From Bacteroidales bacterium (GTDB taxonomy: Bacteria > Bacteroidota > Bacteroidia > Bacteroidales > F082): a stretch of 44,755 nucleotides of DNA. The notes under the pieces are model-generated. The model searched no databases. It was not told the origin of the DNA and saw only the letters and a program-made list of their open reading frames with translations. Numbering within the stretch: the stretch's first letter is position 1; the number at the start of each line of letters is the position of its first letter. The stretch is from assembly GCA_017616675.1 (NCBI GenBank), contig JAFZXR010000007.1, positions 1-44,755 on the forward strand, given 5' to 3'. Position numbers and translations under genes: made by a program. This document shows positions 35,682-44,380 of the stretch, in pieces.

Positions 35682-36393
35682 CGTCACAAACTATTTCAGC
35701 TCCTTCCTTATCGCTAAGAAGGAGTCGTCCGTATTTATCAAAACCATTGATTTTCAATGATTTGATTTCATTTTTATAAAAATAATCCGCCCAAATTCCG
35801 AAACGGTACGACTTCGAAATGTATTTTTCGTTGATTTCTTCTTGATTTTTTTCAGATTTTAGACTTTCAACAGACTTTTTAATATTGATAATCAACAGGT
35901 TAAGAAGATTATCAAGGTCAAAATCCTTTCCGGTTATCATTTTTAAAGAAATCGGATTAGGAATATCTTTAGAAAAGCTTAACTGATTGACATTCAAACC
36001 GATACCGATGATAGAAACGCCCATCATCCGACCTTCGATAGTGTTTTGGATAAGCATCCCGGCAAGTTTTTTATCGCCGAAATAAATATCATTAGGCCAT
36101 TTTATCGAAAGATTTTGATTATCAATGAATTGCGACAGCGTCTCGATAATGGCGACCGACACGGCCTGCGAGATTTTAAACTGGTTTGAAGCTTCTAAGA
36201 AATTGACATTCAATGCGATACTGAAAAGAAGATTCTTCCCTGCCTCACTCTCCCATCGGTTTTTATCCATCCCGCGACCTTCGGTCTGATGAGCAGCCAC
36301 GACAACGGTATCCGAAATGTCATGTTTTTCGGAAATTTTGTCATACAAATAGACATTCGTCGACTTCAGTTCATCAAAACGTAAAATTTTCAT
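35623..36393 (-). CDS. birA: Biotin--[acetyl-CoA-carboxylase] ligase
   Basis: This is a 256-residue enzyme that activates biotin as biotinyl-AMP and attaches it to carrier proteins. Catalytic motifs are GRGMDKNRW and KWPNDIYFGDKKLAGMLIQ. There is no N-terminal DNA-binding domain, so it is the non-regulatory type. The C-terminal domain ends near VCDVKELQF; the last ~14 residues (FPPSCPRGSEAGV) are atypical and are encoded opposite the end of the SRPBCC gene. The gene is A/T-rich relative to its neighbours. Confidence 0.92.
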   Translation of the reverse strand: MKILRFDELKSTNVYLYDKISEKHDISDTVVVAAHQTEGRGMDKNRWESEAGKNLLFSIALNVNFLEASNQFKISQAVSVAIIETLSQFIDNQNLSIKWPNDIYFGDKKLAGMLIQNTIEGRMMGVSIIGIGLNVNQLSFSKDIPNPISLKMITGKDFDLDNLLNLLIINIKKSVESLKSEKNQEEINEKYISKSYRFGIWADYFYKNEIKSLKINGFDKYGRLLLSDKEGAEIVCDVKELQFFPPSCPRGSEAGV

Positions 36394-36412
36394 CGCATTT
36401 TTATTAAAAATA

Positions 36413-36420
36413 CAAAAATA
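36413..36420 (-). promoter_or_regulatory. -7 element for birA
   Basis: On the minus strand 36420-36413 reads TATTTTTG, 20 nt upstream of the birA ATG (36393). No -33 TTTG. Confidence 0.45.
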
Positions 36421-36444
36421 ATAAGATTTATCAAATTTATTGAT

Positions 36445-36452
36445 TATCTTTG
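36445..36452 (+). promoter_or_regulatory. -7 element for rsfS-ftsH-LUD
   Basis: TATCTTTG at 36445-36452, followed by CA, lies 18 nt before ATG 36471. The longer in-frame start (TTG 36450) is inside this box, so 36471 is the start of rsfS. Confidence 0.55.
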
Positions 36453-36470
36453 CAAAAATTTTTTCGATTT

Positions 36471-36842
36471 ATGAGAATCAGACACGAAAAAGACAATACA
36501 GAAGAGGTCTTGAATTGCATCGTTGAGACCATGTTGGAGGCGAAGGCAAAAGAGGTTACATCATTGGATATGAGAGAGTTACAGTCGGCAGTCACCGACT
36601 ATTTCGTCATCTGTCATGCCCAGTCGAAGACGCAGGTGAACGCCATTGCGGAAAAGATCATCGACAACGTCCGCAACAAGCTCCACGTGCACGTCTATCA
36701 CGAGGAAGGCTTCGAAAATTCGGAATGGATTTTGTTGGATTATATTGATGTCGTAGTACATGTATTTCTTGAAGAGAAGCGCAGTTTCTTCCAACTTGAG
36801 GAACTCTGGGCCGACGCGGAGAGAAAAGTCTACGAAGACTAA
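36471..36842 (+). CDS. rsfS: Ribosome silencing factor RsfS
   Basis: From ATG 36471 this is 123 residues. RsfS binds ribosomal protein uL14 and blocks subunit joining when nutrients are scarce. Family features are the DMRELQSAVTDYFVICHAQS segment and the C-terminal EWILLDYIDVVVHVFLEEKR with a Phe-rich end and a WADAER tail. It is followed by ftsH with an 11-nt gap, as is common in Bacteroidetes. Confidence 0.94.
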   Translation: MRIRHEKDNTEEVLNCIVETMLEAKAKEVTSLDMRELQSAVTDYFVICHAQSKTQVNAIAEKIIDNVRNKLHVHVYHEEGFENSEWILLDYIDVVVHVFLEEKRSFFQLEELWADAERKVYED

Positions 36843-36853
36843 AATTACTAAGA

Positions 36854-38782
36854 ATGGCAAAAAAATCCAACAACAAGAAAGATCCAACTAAAAAGCTAGG
36901 TTTTTATTGGATTTACATCATCCTGATAGCGTTTTTCATCGGGTCGATAGTGTTTAGCGGCACCAACTCGGCCAAGGAGACCACCATGACAGAGCTCACC
37001 AAGATGCTGCGCGACCAGGATGTGGCGAAGATTGAGCTGGTGAACGGCAAAACCGCCGAGATTTACCTCAACGAACAAGGCATGCAGAAATACTTCCCGG
37101 GCCAGGGTTCGCAGAAGTTCGGCATGTCGCCAAATTACACCCTCAAAGTGTCGGAAGACCGCTTATACACTAAGGTTGACGAGGCTCAGCAAGGTCTCCC
37201 CAACCCTATCGAGATAATCCCGGTGGAGCGTCACAACTGGGGCGCTGAGATCATCAGCTGGGTGCTGCCGTTGCTGATAATCGTGGCTTTGTATGTCGTC
37301 ATCATGCGCAGGATGAGCGGCGGTGGCTCAGGCATGGGCGGCGGCGGACAGATATTCAGCATCGGAAAGTCGAAGGCACAGCTCTACGACCAGGAGAAAG
37401 ACAACAAAACCACGTTTAAGGACGTGGCCGGACTCGAAGAAGCCAAGGAAGAGGTGATGGAAATCGTCGATTTCCTTAAGAATCCTAAGAGATATACACG
37501 ATTGGGCGGTAAGATTCCGAAGGGTGTGCTTTTGGTAGGGCCTCCAGGAACAGGTAAGACTTTGCTGGCGAAATCGGTGGCTGGCGAGGCCAACGTGCCG
37601 TTCTTCAGCATCTCGGGCTCCGACTTCGTGGAGATGTTTGTGGGCGTCGGCGCCTCGCGTGTGCGCGACCTCTTCAGTCAGGCCAAGGCTAAGTCGCCAT
37701 GTATCATCTTCATCGACGAGATAGACGCCATCGGTCGCGCCCGTGGCAAGAACATCATGAGCGGCGGCAACGACGAACGCGAAAGCACTCTGAATCAGTT
37801 ACTTACGGAGATGGACGGCTTCGGCACCAACAGCGGCGTCATCGTGTTGGCAGCCACCAACCGCGCCGACATCCTCGACAAAGCGTTGATGCGTGCAGGT
37901 AGGTTCGACCGCCAGATCTACGTGGAACTTCCCGACTTGAACGGTCGGCGCGAGATTTTCGAGGTCCACATGCGCGGACTTAAGCTCGGCAAAGACGTCG
38001 ACAAGGAGTTCTTGGCCAAGCAGACTCCAGGATTCTCGGGTGCCGACATCGCCAACGTGTGCAACGAGGCAGCGCTCATCGCAGCACGAAAGAACAAGGA
38101 TTCCATCGAGAAACAGGACTTCCTCGACGCCATCGACCGTATCGTGGGTGGCTTGGAAAAGAAAAACTCGGTGATAACTCCTTCGGAGAAGAAAGTCATC
38201 GCCTTCCATGAGGCCGGGCACGCCACCACGAGCTGGATGCTTGAATTTGCTCATCCATTGGTGAAAGTCACCATCGTGCCACGAGGCAAAGCCCTCGGCG
38301 CGGCCTGGTACCTGCCTGATGAGCGACAGATTACCACCAAAGAACAGATGTATCACGAGATGATCGCCACTCTCGGCGGCCGCGCCGCGGAACAGATTAT
38401 CTTCGGACAGATATCCACCGGAGCCTTGAACGACCTCGAGAAGGTGTCGAAACAAGCCCACGCCATGGTGATGTACTACGGCTTGGACGAGAAGATCGGC
38501 AACGTAAGTTATTATGACTCAACGGGTCAGCAGGACTACGCCTTCACGAAGCCGTTCAGCGAGAAGACAGCCGAGAAGATCGACGCCGAGGTGAGCAAAC
38601 TCATCGAGAGCGCCTATCAGGAGGCCTTGCGCATCCTCAATGAGCACAAGGAAGGATTGACACAGCTCGCCGAGAAGCTCATCGACAAGGAGGTGATATT
38701 CTCCGACGACCTCGTGGCAATCTTCGGCGAACGCCCGTGGAAACAGGAAGAAAGGACATTCACTAAAAAAGATAACGCATAG
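36854..38782 (+). CDS. ftsH: ATP-dependent zinc metalloprotease FtsH
   Basis: This is a 642-residue membrane AAA+ protease. Two membrane helices (about 17-35 and 132-151) flank a periplasmic domain. Walker A GPPGTGKT is at 229-236, Walker B IIFIDEID at 284-291, the second region of homology RAGRFDR near 347, and the zinc site HEAGH at 452-456. Gly/Ser-rich residues 154-166 link membrane and AAA parts. It degrades misfolded membrane proteins and regulators. It is preceded by rsfS and followed after 2 nt by the LUD gene. Confidence 0.98.
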   Translation: MAKKSNNKKDPTKKLGFYWIYIILIAFFIGSIVFSGTNSAKETTMTELTKMLRDQDVAKIELVNGKTAEIYLNEQGMQKYFPGQGSQKFGMSPNYTLKVSEDRLYTKVDEAQQGLPNPIEIIPVERHNWGAEIISWVLPLLIIVALYVVIMRRMSGGGSGMGGGGQIFSIGKSKAQLYDQEKDNKTTFKDVAGLEEAKEEVMEIVDFLKNPKRYTRLGGKIPKGVLLVGPPGTGKTLLAKSVAGEANVPFFSISGSDFVEMFVGVGASRVRDLFSQAKAKSPCIIFIDEIDAIGRARGKNIMSGGNDERESTLNQLLTEMDGFGTNSGVIVLAATNRADILDKALMRAGRFDRQIYVELPDLNGRREIFEVHMRGLKLGKDVDKEFLAKQTPGFSGADIANVCNEAALIAARKNKDSIEKQDFLDAIDRIVGGLEKKNSVITPSEKKVIAFHEAGHATTSWMLEFAHPLVKVTIVPRGKALGAAWYLPDERQITTKEQMYHEMIATLGGRAAEQIIFGQISTGALNDLEKVSKQAHAMVMYYGLDEKIGNVSYYDSTGQQDYAFTKPFSEKTAEKIDAEVSKLIESAYQEALRILNEHKEGLTQLAEKLIDKEVIFSDDLVAIFGERPWKQEERTFTKKDNA

Positions 38783-38784
38783 TC

Positions 38785-39456
38785 ATGAAGATATTCTCGT
38801 TCGGTAACTTAAGCGAACGCACCAACAAGGAGCAGATCCTCGCAAAGGTGCGGGAAGCCGTGATGACCAAGGACGAGAACCTCTTCAAAGACGTGAACAT
38901 GCAGGTCGACACCTGGACTCCGTTCAAGGAGGAAGACGGTGCCGACTTTACTTTTGTCGAGCGTTTCAAAGAAAACGGCGGCATCTTCGTCTATTTCGAG
39001 AGCAAGGAGAACTTCCTCGACGCGATGAAGCAGTATGTCGTCGAGAATCAATGGGAGCCATTATGCTCAACCAGCAAGAAGATGCACGAAATCTTCAAGG
39101 ATTCGGGCATCGCGTTGAGTCGCGACTACACCACCAAGCGTAAGAAGACCGTGAGCATCACCGACTGCGAATGTTTGATTGCACACACAGGGAGCGTTGT
39201 GGTGACCGACAAATGCGCGGGGTCGCGGGCGGCGTACTCCAATGCCGATGTCTTGCTAGTGTTCGCCTCCCCCAGCCAGATCGTGGCGAGCATGAAAGAT
39301 GCCATTCATCTCGTAAAAGAAAAATACGGCTCGGACAGACCGTCCGAAACCGTTATAATCAGTGGCGCCAGCAAGAGCACTGAGATTGATAATCAATTAG
39401 TTATCGGTGTTCAAGGCATTAAGCAGATAGCGTTGTTTTTAGTCGAAGAGGAATAA
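38785..39456 (+). CDS. LUD-domain (LutC/YkgG-like) protein
   Basis: This is a 223-residue protein of the LUD superfamily. Typical features are the acidic N-terminal helices, SITDCECLIAHTGSVVVTD and the C-terminal segment SETVIISGASKSTEIDNQLVIGVQG. LutC acts in lactate oxidation with LutA and LutB, but those are not nearby. In Bacteroidetes this member sits after ftsH and its role is unclear. cdsA, which I recall as the usual next gene, is missing; a long hairpin and a convergent cargo gene follow instead. Confidence 0.88.
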   Translation: MKIFSFGNLSERTNKEQILAKVREAVMTKDENLFKDVNMQVDTWTPFKEEDGADFTFVERFKENGGIFVYFESKENFLDAMKQYVVENQWEPLCSTSKKMHEIFKDSGIALSRDYTTKRKKTVSITDCECLIAHTGSVVVTDKCAGSRAAYSNADVLLVFASPSQIVASMKDAIHLVKEKYGSDRPSETVIISGASKSTEIDNQLVIGVQGIKQIALFLVEEE

Positions 39457-39473
39457 TTCTCATTTTATTAATG

Positions 39474-39545
39474 TAATTAGTCACCATTTCTTGGCTGGCC
39501 GTCTCCCTTCGGGAGCCGAAGGCCTGCGAAATTGGTGACTAATTA
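39474..39545. repeat. Long imperfect inverted repeat between convergent genes
   Basis: The outer arms TAATTAGTCACCATTTC (39474-39490) and GAAATTGGTGACTAATTA (39528-39545) pair over 17 bp with one bulge. Inside is a second stem CCTTCGG/CCGAAGG (39506-39512 and 39516-39522) with loop GAG. No T-run is adjacent. It fills most of the 92-nt gap between the LUD gene and the convergent 519-residue cargo gene, so it may act as a bidirectional terminator or be a small palindromic element. Confidence 0.8.
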
Positions 39546-39548
39546 CTC

Positions 39549-41108
39549 TTATTCTTTAACAAAGCGTTTTGTCTGAACGAGTCCGTTGGCGCTCATCTTG
39601 ATGAGGTATGTGCCGGCTGGCAGCTCGCTCACGTTGATTTCGAATGCTTTCTCATCGACTGGTTTGCTGAGGATCATTGCGCCAGCGATATTATAGATAT
39701 CATATTGATTTACAACAACTTGACTTTCAATCATCAACTTCTCTGTTGTCGGGTTAGGATAAACGGTCAACATGTTCATCTCTATCTCATTGACATCGTC
39801 GTAAACTCTGTAAAGCATGATATCGTCAATGTTTACCATGAATTGGTTGGTGCAGTTAAAGTGTAGGATGGCGACATAGATGTCTTGACCTTGGTAGTCT
39901 CTGAGGTCTATATTAAATGTATACCAGTTACCGGCAGCTTTAGCTGTTAAAACGGTCTCCCAAATGATTGTAAACTCATCAGGGTCGTCGCCAGTTGTTG
40001 TTGACACTGCCACTCCGAGATGCTCTTCAGGATGTGCGGCATCCTGGACGCAGGCTTTAAAGATGACCTGTTCGCAATCGAGTTTATACGGTGTCACAAG
40101 GTAATTCTCAGGGAACAGCGGTTCTTCACCAGTAGTGACAGATGCTGATGTGGCGCTATATGGGTTATCGGGAGTACTCCAGTTTTGGCGAAGCTCCCAG
40201 TTAAAACCGTCACCATCGCCATCGATGGTGTTCATATGAAGGATACCATCGTTGAAATCGAAGAGGATATTGCCCTCTGGTGGAGTTGGGACCACTGGAG
40301 TGTATTCGCCCAAAGCGTAGATTCCGATGACGTTAGGACTCTTGTCGATATCGCCGAAGAAATACTGTGTGCCGTCGACTTCGCCAATGTAGGCGCCGCC
40401 TGCCGAGCAAGCTGCACCCCAGCCCGGTGTCACCGAGAAGTCGAAATAGCTTGTGCTTAAAGCGTCGGTGTCGATGTTATAATCGAAAACATGGTCGGTG
40501 AAGCCTTCCACTGCGTTAAGCAAAAGGTGATGTCCGCCGTCTTCATCAACAAAATAACCCGTTCCGTGAACTGTATGTCCGCCTAGGTTGGCAGCTGTAG
40601 CTGTCTGAATAACCTGTCCGTTACGATTTACGAGCTTGAGGTCGAGGTGGAGGTTCGGGCTGCTGCCTGTTGCTCTCTCGCCAACCCAGAAAGCGTCGTT
40701 GACAGGGTCGTAGGTGCAGTGTCCGAGTTCGCTTAAGCCAGTCTCGATTGTGCTGACCAATGTCTTATTGTGAAGGTCGTAGCACCAGATTTTACCTGTA
40801 TGGTAGTCACAGCCATAGAAATAAGTGCCGTCGAATGTCATATCGCGCACGTAGTTGTCGGAGTTGGTGCTGCCTGTAAATGTAACATCGAATGCATCGA
40901 GAAGGTTGCCTTCCATGTCGTATTTGTAGAACATGTTAAGCACTGTCGATGACTTACCCCAAGCGGCGGTGTAGATGTTTTCACCGTCGTAGACCACAGC
41001 GTGCTGACGGCCTGTCGATGCAGCGAAGGAATTAACGAAATTCCAATCCTGTGCGTTAGCCACTGTCATAACAAACAGCGACATAATGATTAATGATAAT
41101 TTCTTCAT
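39549..41108 (-). CDS. Secreted protein with T9SS sorting domain
   Basis: This is a 519-residue protein with signal peptide MKKLSLIIMSLFVMTVANAQ. The first ~270 residues have a beta-propeller-like rhythm (YDGENIYTAAWG, FDGTYFYGCDYHTGKIWCYD, YDPVNDAFWVGERATG). A choice-of-anchor J/MAM-like jelly roll follows (about 282-430). The C-terminal type A T9SS domain runs from TVYPNPTTEKLMIES to GTYLIKMSANG and KRFVKE. It is the last gene of a three-gene minus-strand run of exported proteins. Probably a surface glycan- or protein-binding factor; no catalytic motif visible. Confidence 0.85.
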   Translation of the reverse strand: MKKLSLIIMSLFVMTVANAQDWNFVNSFAASTGRQHAVVYDGENIYTAAWGKSSTVLNMFYKYDMEGNLLDAFDVTFTGSTNSDNYVRDMTFDGTYFYGCDYHTGKIWCYDLHNKTLVSTIETGLSELGHCTYDPVNDAFWVGERATGSSPNLHLDLKLVNRNGQVIQTATAANLGGHTVHGTGYFVDEDGGHHLLLNAVEGFTDHVFDYNIDTDALSTSYFDFSVTPGWGAACSAGGAYIGEVDGTQYFFGDIDKSPNVIGIYALGEYTPVVPTPPEGNILFDFNDGILHMNTIDGDGDGFNWELRQNWSTPDNPYSATSASVTTGEEPLFPENYLVTPYKLDCEQVIFKACVQDAAHPEEHLGVAVSTTTGDDPDEFTIIWETVLTAKAAGNWYTFNIDLRDYQGQDIYVAILHFNCTNQFMVNIDDIMLYRVYDDVNEIEMNMLTVYPNPTTEKLMIESQVVVNQYDIYNIAGAMILSKPVDEKAFEINVSELPAGTYLIKMSANGLVQTKRFVKE

Positions 41109-41156
41109 TTGTTTAATGTTGTTTTTGTTAATACTTTTATACTATATCTATTAGAA

Positions 41157-41405
41157 TCATTTTTTACGTTTAGCGGCAATGTAACCTACTCCAAAAGCTG
41201 TCAAAATGATGAGACCGCTACCCAAAGGAGCGCCTGTACCATCAACATGATTGCCAAAACCATGTTCAGCTACTCCCAAATCATTGTATGATTCGCGGTT
41301 AATGTATCCATCATTTCCTGATAATTTGAAAAAGCCATCGGATTGAGCGTTGGCACCGAGAACCATCATCATTACGAATGCGATTGCGAATAATATCTTT
41401 TTCAT
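41157..41405 (-). CDS. Small exported protein with tripartite C-terminal tail
   Basis: This is an 82-residue protein. A signal peptide (1-21, ends GANAQ) is followed by a short polar segment (SDGFFKLSGNDGYINRESYN ...). The C-terminus has three parts: a short motif APLGSG, a hydrophobic helix (LIILTAFGVGYIAA) and a basic end KRKK. This layout resembles the sorting tails recognised by exosortase-type or related enzymes, and also short Bacteroidetes proteins I recall with DGFF and PLGSG motifs. It could equally be a plain membrane anchor. It lies between two surface protein genes in the same direction. Confidence 0.78.
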   Translation of the reverse strand: MKKILFAIAFVMMMVLGANAQSDGFFKLSGNDGYINRESYNDLGVAEHGFGNHVDGTGAPLGSGLIILTAFGVGYIAAKRKK

Positions 41406-41428
41406 TTTTTATCCTTTCTAATCTTTAA

Positions 41429-41459
41429 TTATCAATTTTCAATTGTCAATTATCAATTA
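41429..41459 (-). repeat. 7-bp tandem repeat upstream of the 82-residue protein
   Basis: On the plus strand: TTATCAA, TTTTCAA, TTGTCAA, TTATCAA and the first TTA of a fifth unit, which is the stop codon of the upstream 860-residue gene. In the transcribed direction the unit is TTGAnAA. The array fills the part of the gap next to the stop codon and ends 23 nt before the ATG (41405). Confidence 0.78.
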
Positions 41460-44039
41460 TCTCACAACTATCTTCTGTGTCTTCTCGTTCAATTTAAAGA
41501 TATAAACACCTTGTGATTTAACGTTAACTGTCTGAACGCCGTTAACCATGGTATTCATGATGTTGCGTCCCATGACGTCGAAGATCTGGAGTTCACCTTC
41601 GCCTTTGACGATGATGTCGCTGCCATTCTGGAATGCGAATATGTCGTCATCAATGTTATTGCCGGCAGCCTCGAACTTCAGTATAAAACGATTAGTAATA
41701 TCGATATTCGAGCCAACAAATGAATAGTTGTCGTTAAGAATATCTGTTTCGGTACCCGTAAGGCGGTCAATGAGACGCATATAGCTGACATTACCTTTTT
41801 CAGTTTTTGCGCTGATCGTATATGTGCCCATTGTCTTAGCCTCAAAGTTGACGTTGACGCTTTTTACATCGCCGCGATTGTTAAACACTGCCACAGCGTA
41901 GTCATCGTCATTATTAATATAGAGCATAGGGGCCTCTTCATTTATATGACCTATCTTATTGAGAGCCATACTATTGCCAAAACGAATGTATGCCACATCT
42001 TTAAATTGGCTGTTTGTGACTTCAAGTCGTATAACTTCTTCATCATAATCTTCAGAATCTTTAGATGAAGATGGATTCAGATGCAAAATACTGCTTGTTG
42101 TTGTCGTCTGAATCATAAAGCCTTCACCAACTTTAATTGGGGTTTCAGCTGCAGTTGTAGCTGTAAATGTACCTTCAGATGTAAGCTTATAATAGTTAAT
42201 TTCACTACCGCCGAAATTCATTCTTGTGATGTCGACCAGGTATGGATTACCCACGAGATTAAAACCTGCAAACTGTGCACCATTTGTGTATGCCAATCCA
42301 GTAATGGTTCCTGATGTTTCACCTTTAGAAGTACCAGTAAAACTTGCAGTCGCATTCTGTGCTTTCGCGTATAAGTAACCTTTACCGTTTTCTATTACAA
42401 AATCTGTAAGTTTATAATTCCTCCATTCGAGTTCCTGTGATTCATCAAAATAATAAAGGTCATATTCAACACCTGATGACAGCATGCCGTTCAACGCCGG
42501 ATTGATGTCTTCCACAACAGGAGATGCAATTAGATAATAATTGTCTTTTGTTGATGAATAGCCTGTTATGCTCTTCTGGAAAGACACAGCTACAGGATTA
42601 TTACATACAAGTTGACCTCCTTCAACTACGGTGATAGATCCCGTACCAGAATATGCTATGTTTTTGGCCTGGGCAATGCAATTATTCGGTATAACACATG
42701 GCACTGTGACAACAACATTATCAGTAGCAGTAGGAAGCGTACCTTTTGACCAGTTACTTGCAACATTCCAGTTACCTGTTGTTGTAAAATTATTAGGCAC
42801 ACTTATAGTAATGTCGTCGATGTATGCCACAGAATTTGGAACATATTTAATTGCCACATACTTGGTGTTTGCGGGACAAATATATGAATATGATTTCCAT
42901 GTATTTGCAGTTGTATTATGTTCTGTATCCCAAATGAAGGAATCCATAAGCTTATTTGTTGTTGAATAACCTATATGCAATTTGGCAGTAGACGTTGTGG
43001 CATACATATACAATTCAACGCTGGCGCCATTACTTGTTCCAGTTAATTCAGGCGTTATCAAATATTGACTTTCAGTAGCCATCGGTGACGCATAGAATTT
43101 ATAACTATATTCTCCAGTATGGTGTTGCGCCGATGAAATTCCTGTCTCCACGTGGCTGTTAAGCATCGTCCAACGGTCTAAATCGTCAGTTTCGAAGCCA
43201 TAATCAAATGGAATTGCTTGTGTATATGATGTGGCGAACCATGTAGACCAGCTCCATCCACTATATTCACTATCACTACATTTTGCGCGCACCCATAAGT
43301 TATAATGTGTACCGGCTGTTAAGTTTGTCAATATATACGATGGATTTGTTGAAACTGTAATAATACCAGGTCCAGAAACCAAATCGTCGCTAGGGGTGTC
43401 ATATGATGTAGAATAATAAAGCAACCATTCTGTTTCGTTACCACCAGGGGTCCAAGAAGCATAAACCTCGGATGAAGAAAGCCCTTCTGCATGTAGACTT
43501 GACGGAGTTGTACATGCATCTGCAGGAATTTCAACTCTAACATCATCAATAAACCAATACTTATATGTTGTTGCCGTTGTGTGGCGAAAAGCAATGTATG
43601 CATTATTAGGAGCGGAAGTTAAACTCACTGTTACTTCAGAAGCCGTAACGTAATCTGAAGCATTATAAGAATCGATTGCGACAAATGTGGTCGCATCAGA
43701 AATACTTGTGACATAACCAACCTCAAATCCTCCTGCATCAGTGTTACTAGATTTTTGTGTAAAAACTATTTGATGTGTGCTTAATTCGTTAGATACGTTA
43801 GGCATTGCTACAATATTTGTATTGCTGTTGCCACCAAACCTCAAACTTTGACTACCAATGATAGCACCATTGGCTTGAACTTGAATGATACCTCCCATAT
43901 TTGTCCAATTTGTCGGAGCCGTATAAGTGTTCATACCTTCAAATCCCGTTTCATAAACAATTGTTTGTCCCATCACTTTTGCGCTGAAAAAACAGCTAAA
44001 AGCGACAAACATCATTAAAAGTAATGATTTTTTTCTCAT
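41457..44039 (-). CDS. Large secreted protein with FnIII and jelly-roll domains and T9SS-type tail
   Basis: This is an 860-residue protein with a signal peptide (ends AKVMGQ). Two MAM/choice-of-anchor J-like jelly rolls (about 28-180 and 275-420) flank a fibronectin type III domain (about 185-270; PSSLHAEGLSSSEVYASWTP). A beta-helix-like or G8-like stretch and a long beta region follow. The end (ELQIFDVMGRNI ... GVYIFKLNEKTQKIVVR) fits a T9SS sorting domain, although the usual YPNP entry motif is missing. It is the first gene of the three-gene run and has a -7 element about 100 nt upstream. Confidence 0.83.
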   Translation of the reverse strand: MRKKSLLLMMFVAFSCFFSAKVMGQTIVYETGFEGMNTYTAPTNWTNMGGIIQVQANGAIIGSQSLRFGGNSNTNIVAMPNVSNELSTHQIVFTQKSSNTDAGGFEVGYVTSISDATTFVAIDSYNASDYVTASEVTVSLTSAPNNAYIAFRHTTATTYKYWFIDDVRVEIPADACTTPSSLHAEGLSSSEVYASWTPGGNETEWLLYYSTSYDTPSDDLVSGPGIITVSTNPSYILTNLTAGTHYNLWVRAKCSDSEYSGWSWSTWFATSYTQAIPFDYGFETDDLDRWTMLNSHVETGISSAQHHTGEYSYKFYASPMATESQYLITPELTGTSNGASVELYMYATTSTAKLHIGYSTTNKLMDSFIWDTEHNTTANTWKSYSYICPANTKYVAIKYVPNSVAYIDDITISVPNNFTTTGNWNVASNWSKGTLPTATDNVVVTVPCVIPNNCIAQAKNIAYSGTGSITVVEGGQLVCNNPVAVSFQKSITGYSSTKDNYYLIASPVVEDINPALNGMLSSGVEYDLYYFDESQELEWRNYKLTDFVIENGKGYLYAKAQNATASFTGTSKGETSGTITGLAYTNGAQFAGFNLVGNPYLVDITRMNFGGSEINYYKLTSEGTFTATTAAETPIKVGEGFMIQTTTTSSILHLNPSSSKDSEDYDEEVIRLEVTNSQFKDVAYIRFGNSMALNKIGHINEEAPMLYINNDDDYAVAVFNNRGDVKSVNVNFEAKTMGTYTISAKTEKGNVSYMRLIDRLTGTETDILNDNYSFVGSNIDITNRFILKFEAAGNNIDDDIFAFQNGSDIIVKGEGELQIFDVMGRNIMNTMVNGVQTVNVKSQGVYIFKLNEKTQKIVVR

Positions 44040-44140
44040 AAATGATTACTAATTTTTTGTTAATATTTGTTTTATTCTATTGATTTTCAATAATTTCCAC
44101 TTCCATCACGCCTCACAATAATCCTCTTTGAAATGGGCTG

Positions 44141-44148
44141 CAAAATTA
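44141..44148 (-). promoter_or_regulatory. -7 element for the 860-residue cargo operon
   Basis: On the minus strand 44148-44141 reads TAATTTTG followed by CAGC, a good TAnnTTTG box giving a leader of about 95 nt before ATG 44039. No TTTG at the -33 distance. Apart from this box and the palindromic element at 44257-44380, I see nothing else in the 339-nt non-coding stretch 44040-44378. Confidence 0.5.
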
Positions 44149-44256
44149 CAAAAAATTTCGAAATGTCTGAGAATTATTTTCGGTTTTTGGAAAAAAGATT
44201 ATATTATTGCCATCAAATAATTGACAATAAATTAGTTACAAGGATGATAAAACAAG

Positions 44257-44380
44257 GAGATTCCTCACCCCTACCGGGGTTCGGAATGACAAATCATTTT
44301 TATTAATCACTGTGGCGCGGCGCCGCGCCATAATGTTCACTCACAAACACCCTGTCATTCCGAGCGAAGCGAGGAATCTC
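44257..44380. repeat. Nested inverted repeat (REP/MITE-like) at the valS stop
   Basis: GAGATTCCTC (44257-44266) pairs with GAGGAATCTC (44371-44380), and TCGGAATGACA (44281-44291) pairs with TGTCATTCCGA (44353-44363). The 5' arm carries an extra mini-hairpin ACCCC-TACC-GGGGT (44267-44280), opposite GCGAAGC in the 3' arm. The right end overlaps the valS stop codon (44379-44381). The TGTCATTCCGAGCGAAGCGA arm resembles a dispersed bacterial repeat I recall. Confidence 0.82.
44313..44330. repeat. 18-bp perfect GC-rich palindrome
   Basis: TGGCGCGGCGCCGCGCCA is its own reverse complement. It lies at the centre of the nested inverted repeat in otherwise A/T-rich sequence. Confidence 0.9.

Noticed and set aside
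36450..36470. TTG at 36450 as the start of rsfS.
   Set aside because: It lies inside the -7 box TATCTTTG, and ATG 36471 gives the usual N-terminus.
38785..39456. LUD gene as evidence for a lactate-utilisation operon.
   Set aside because: LutA- and LutB-like genes are absent; the neighbours are rsfS and ftsH, so a housekeeping role is more likely.
44313..44330. GC palindrome as a standard intrinsic terminator for valS.
   Set aside because: There is no loop in a perfect palindrome of this type and no T-run directly after it on either strand.
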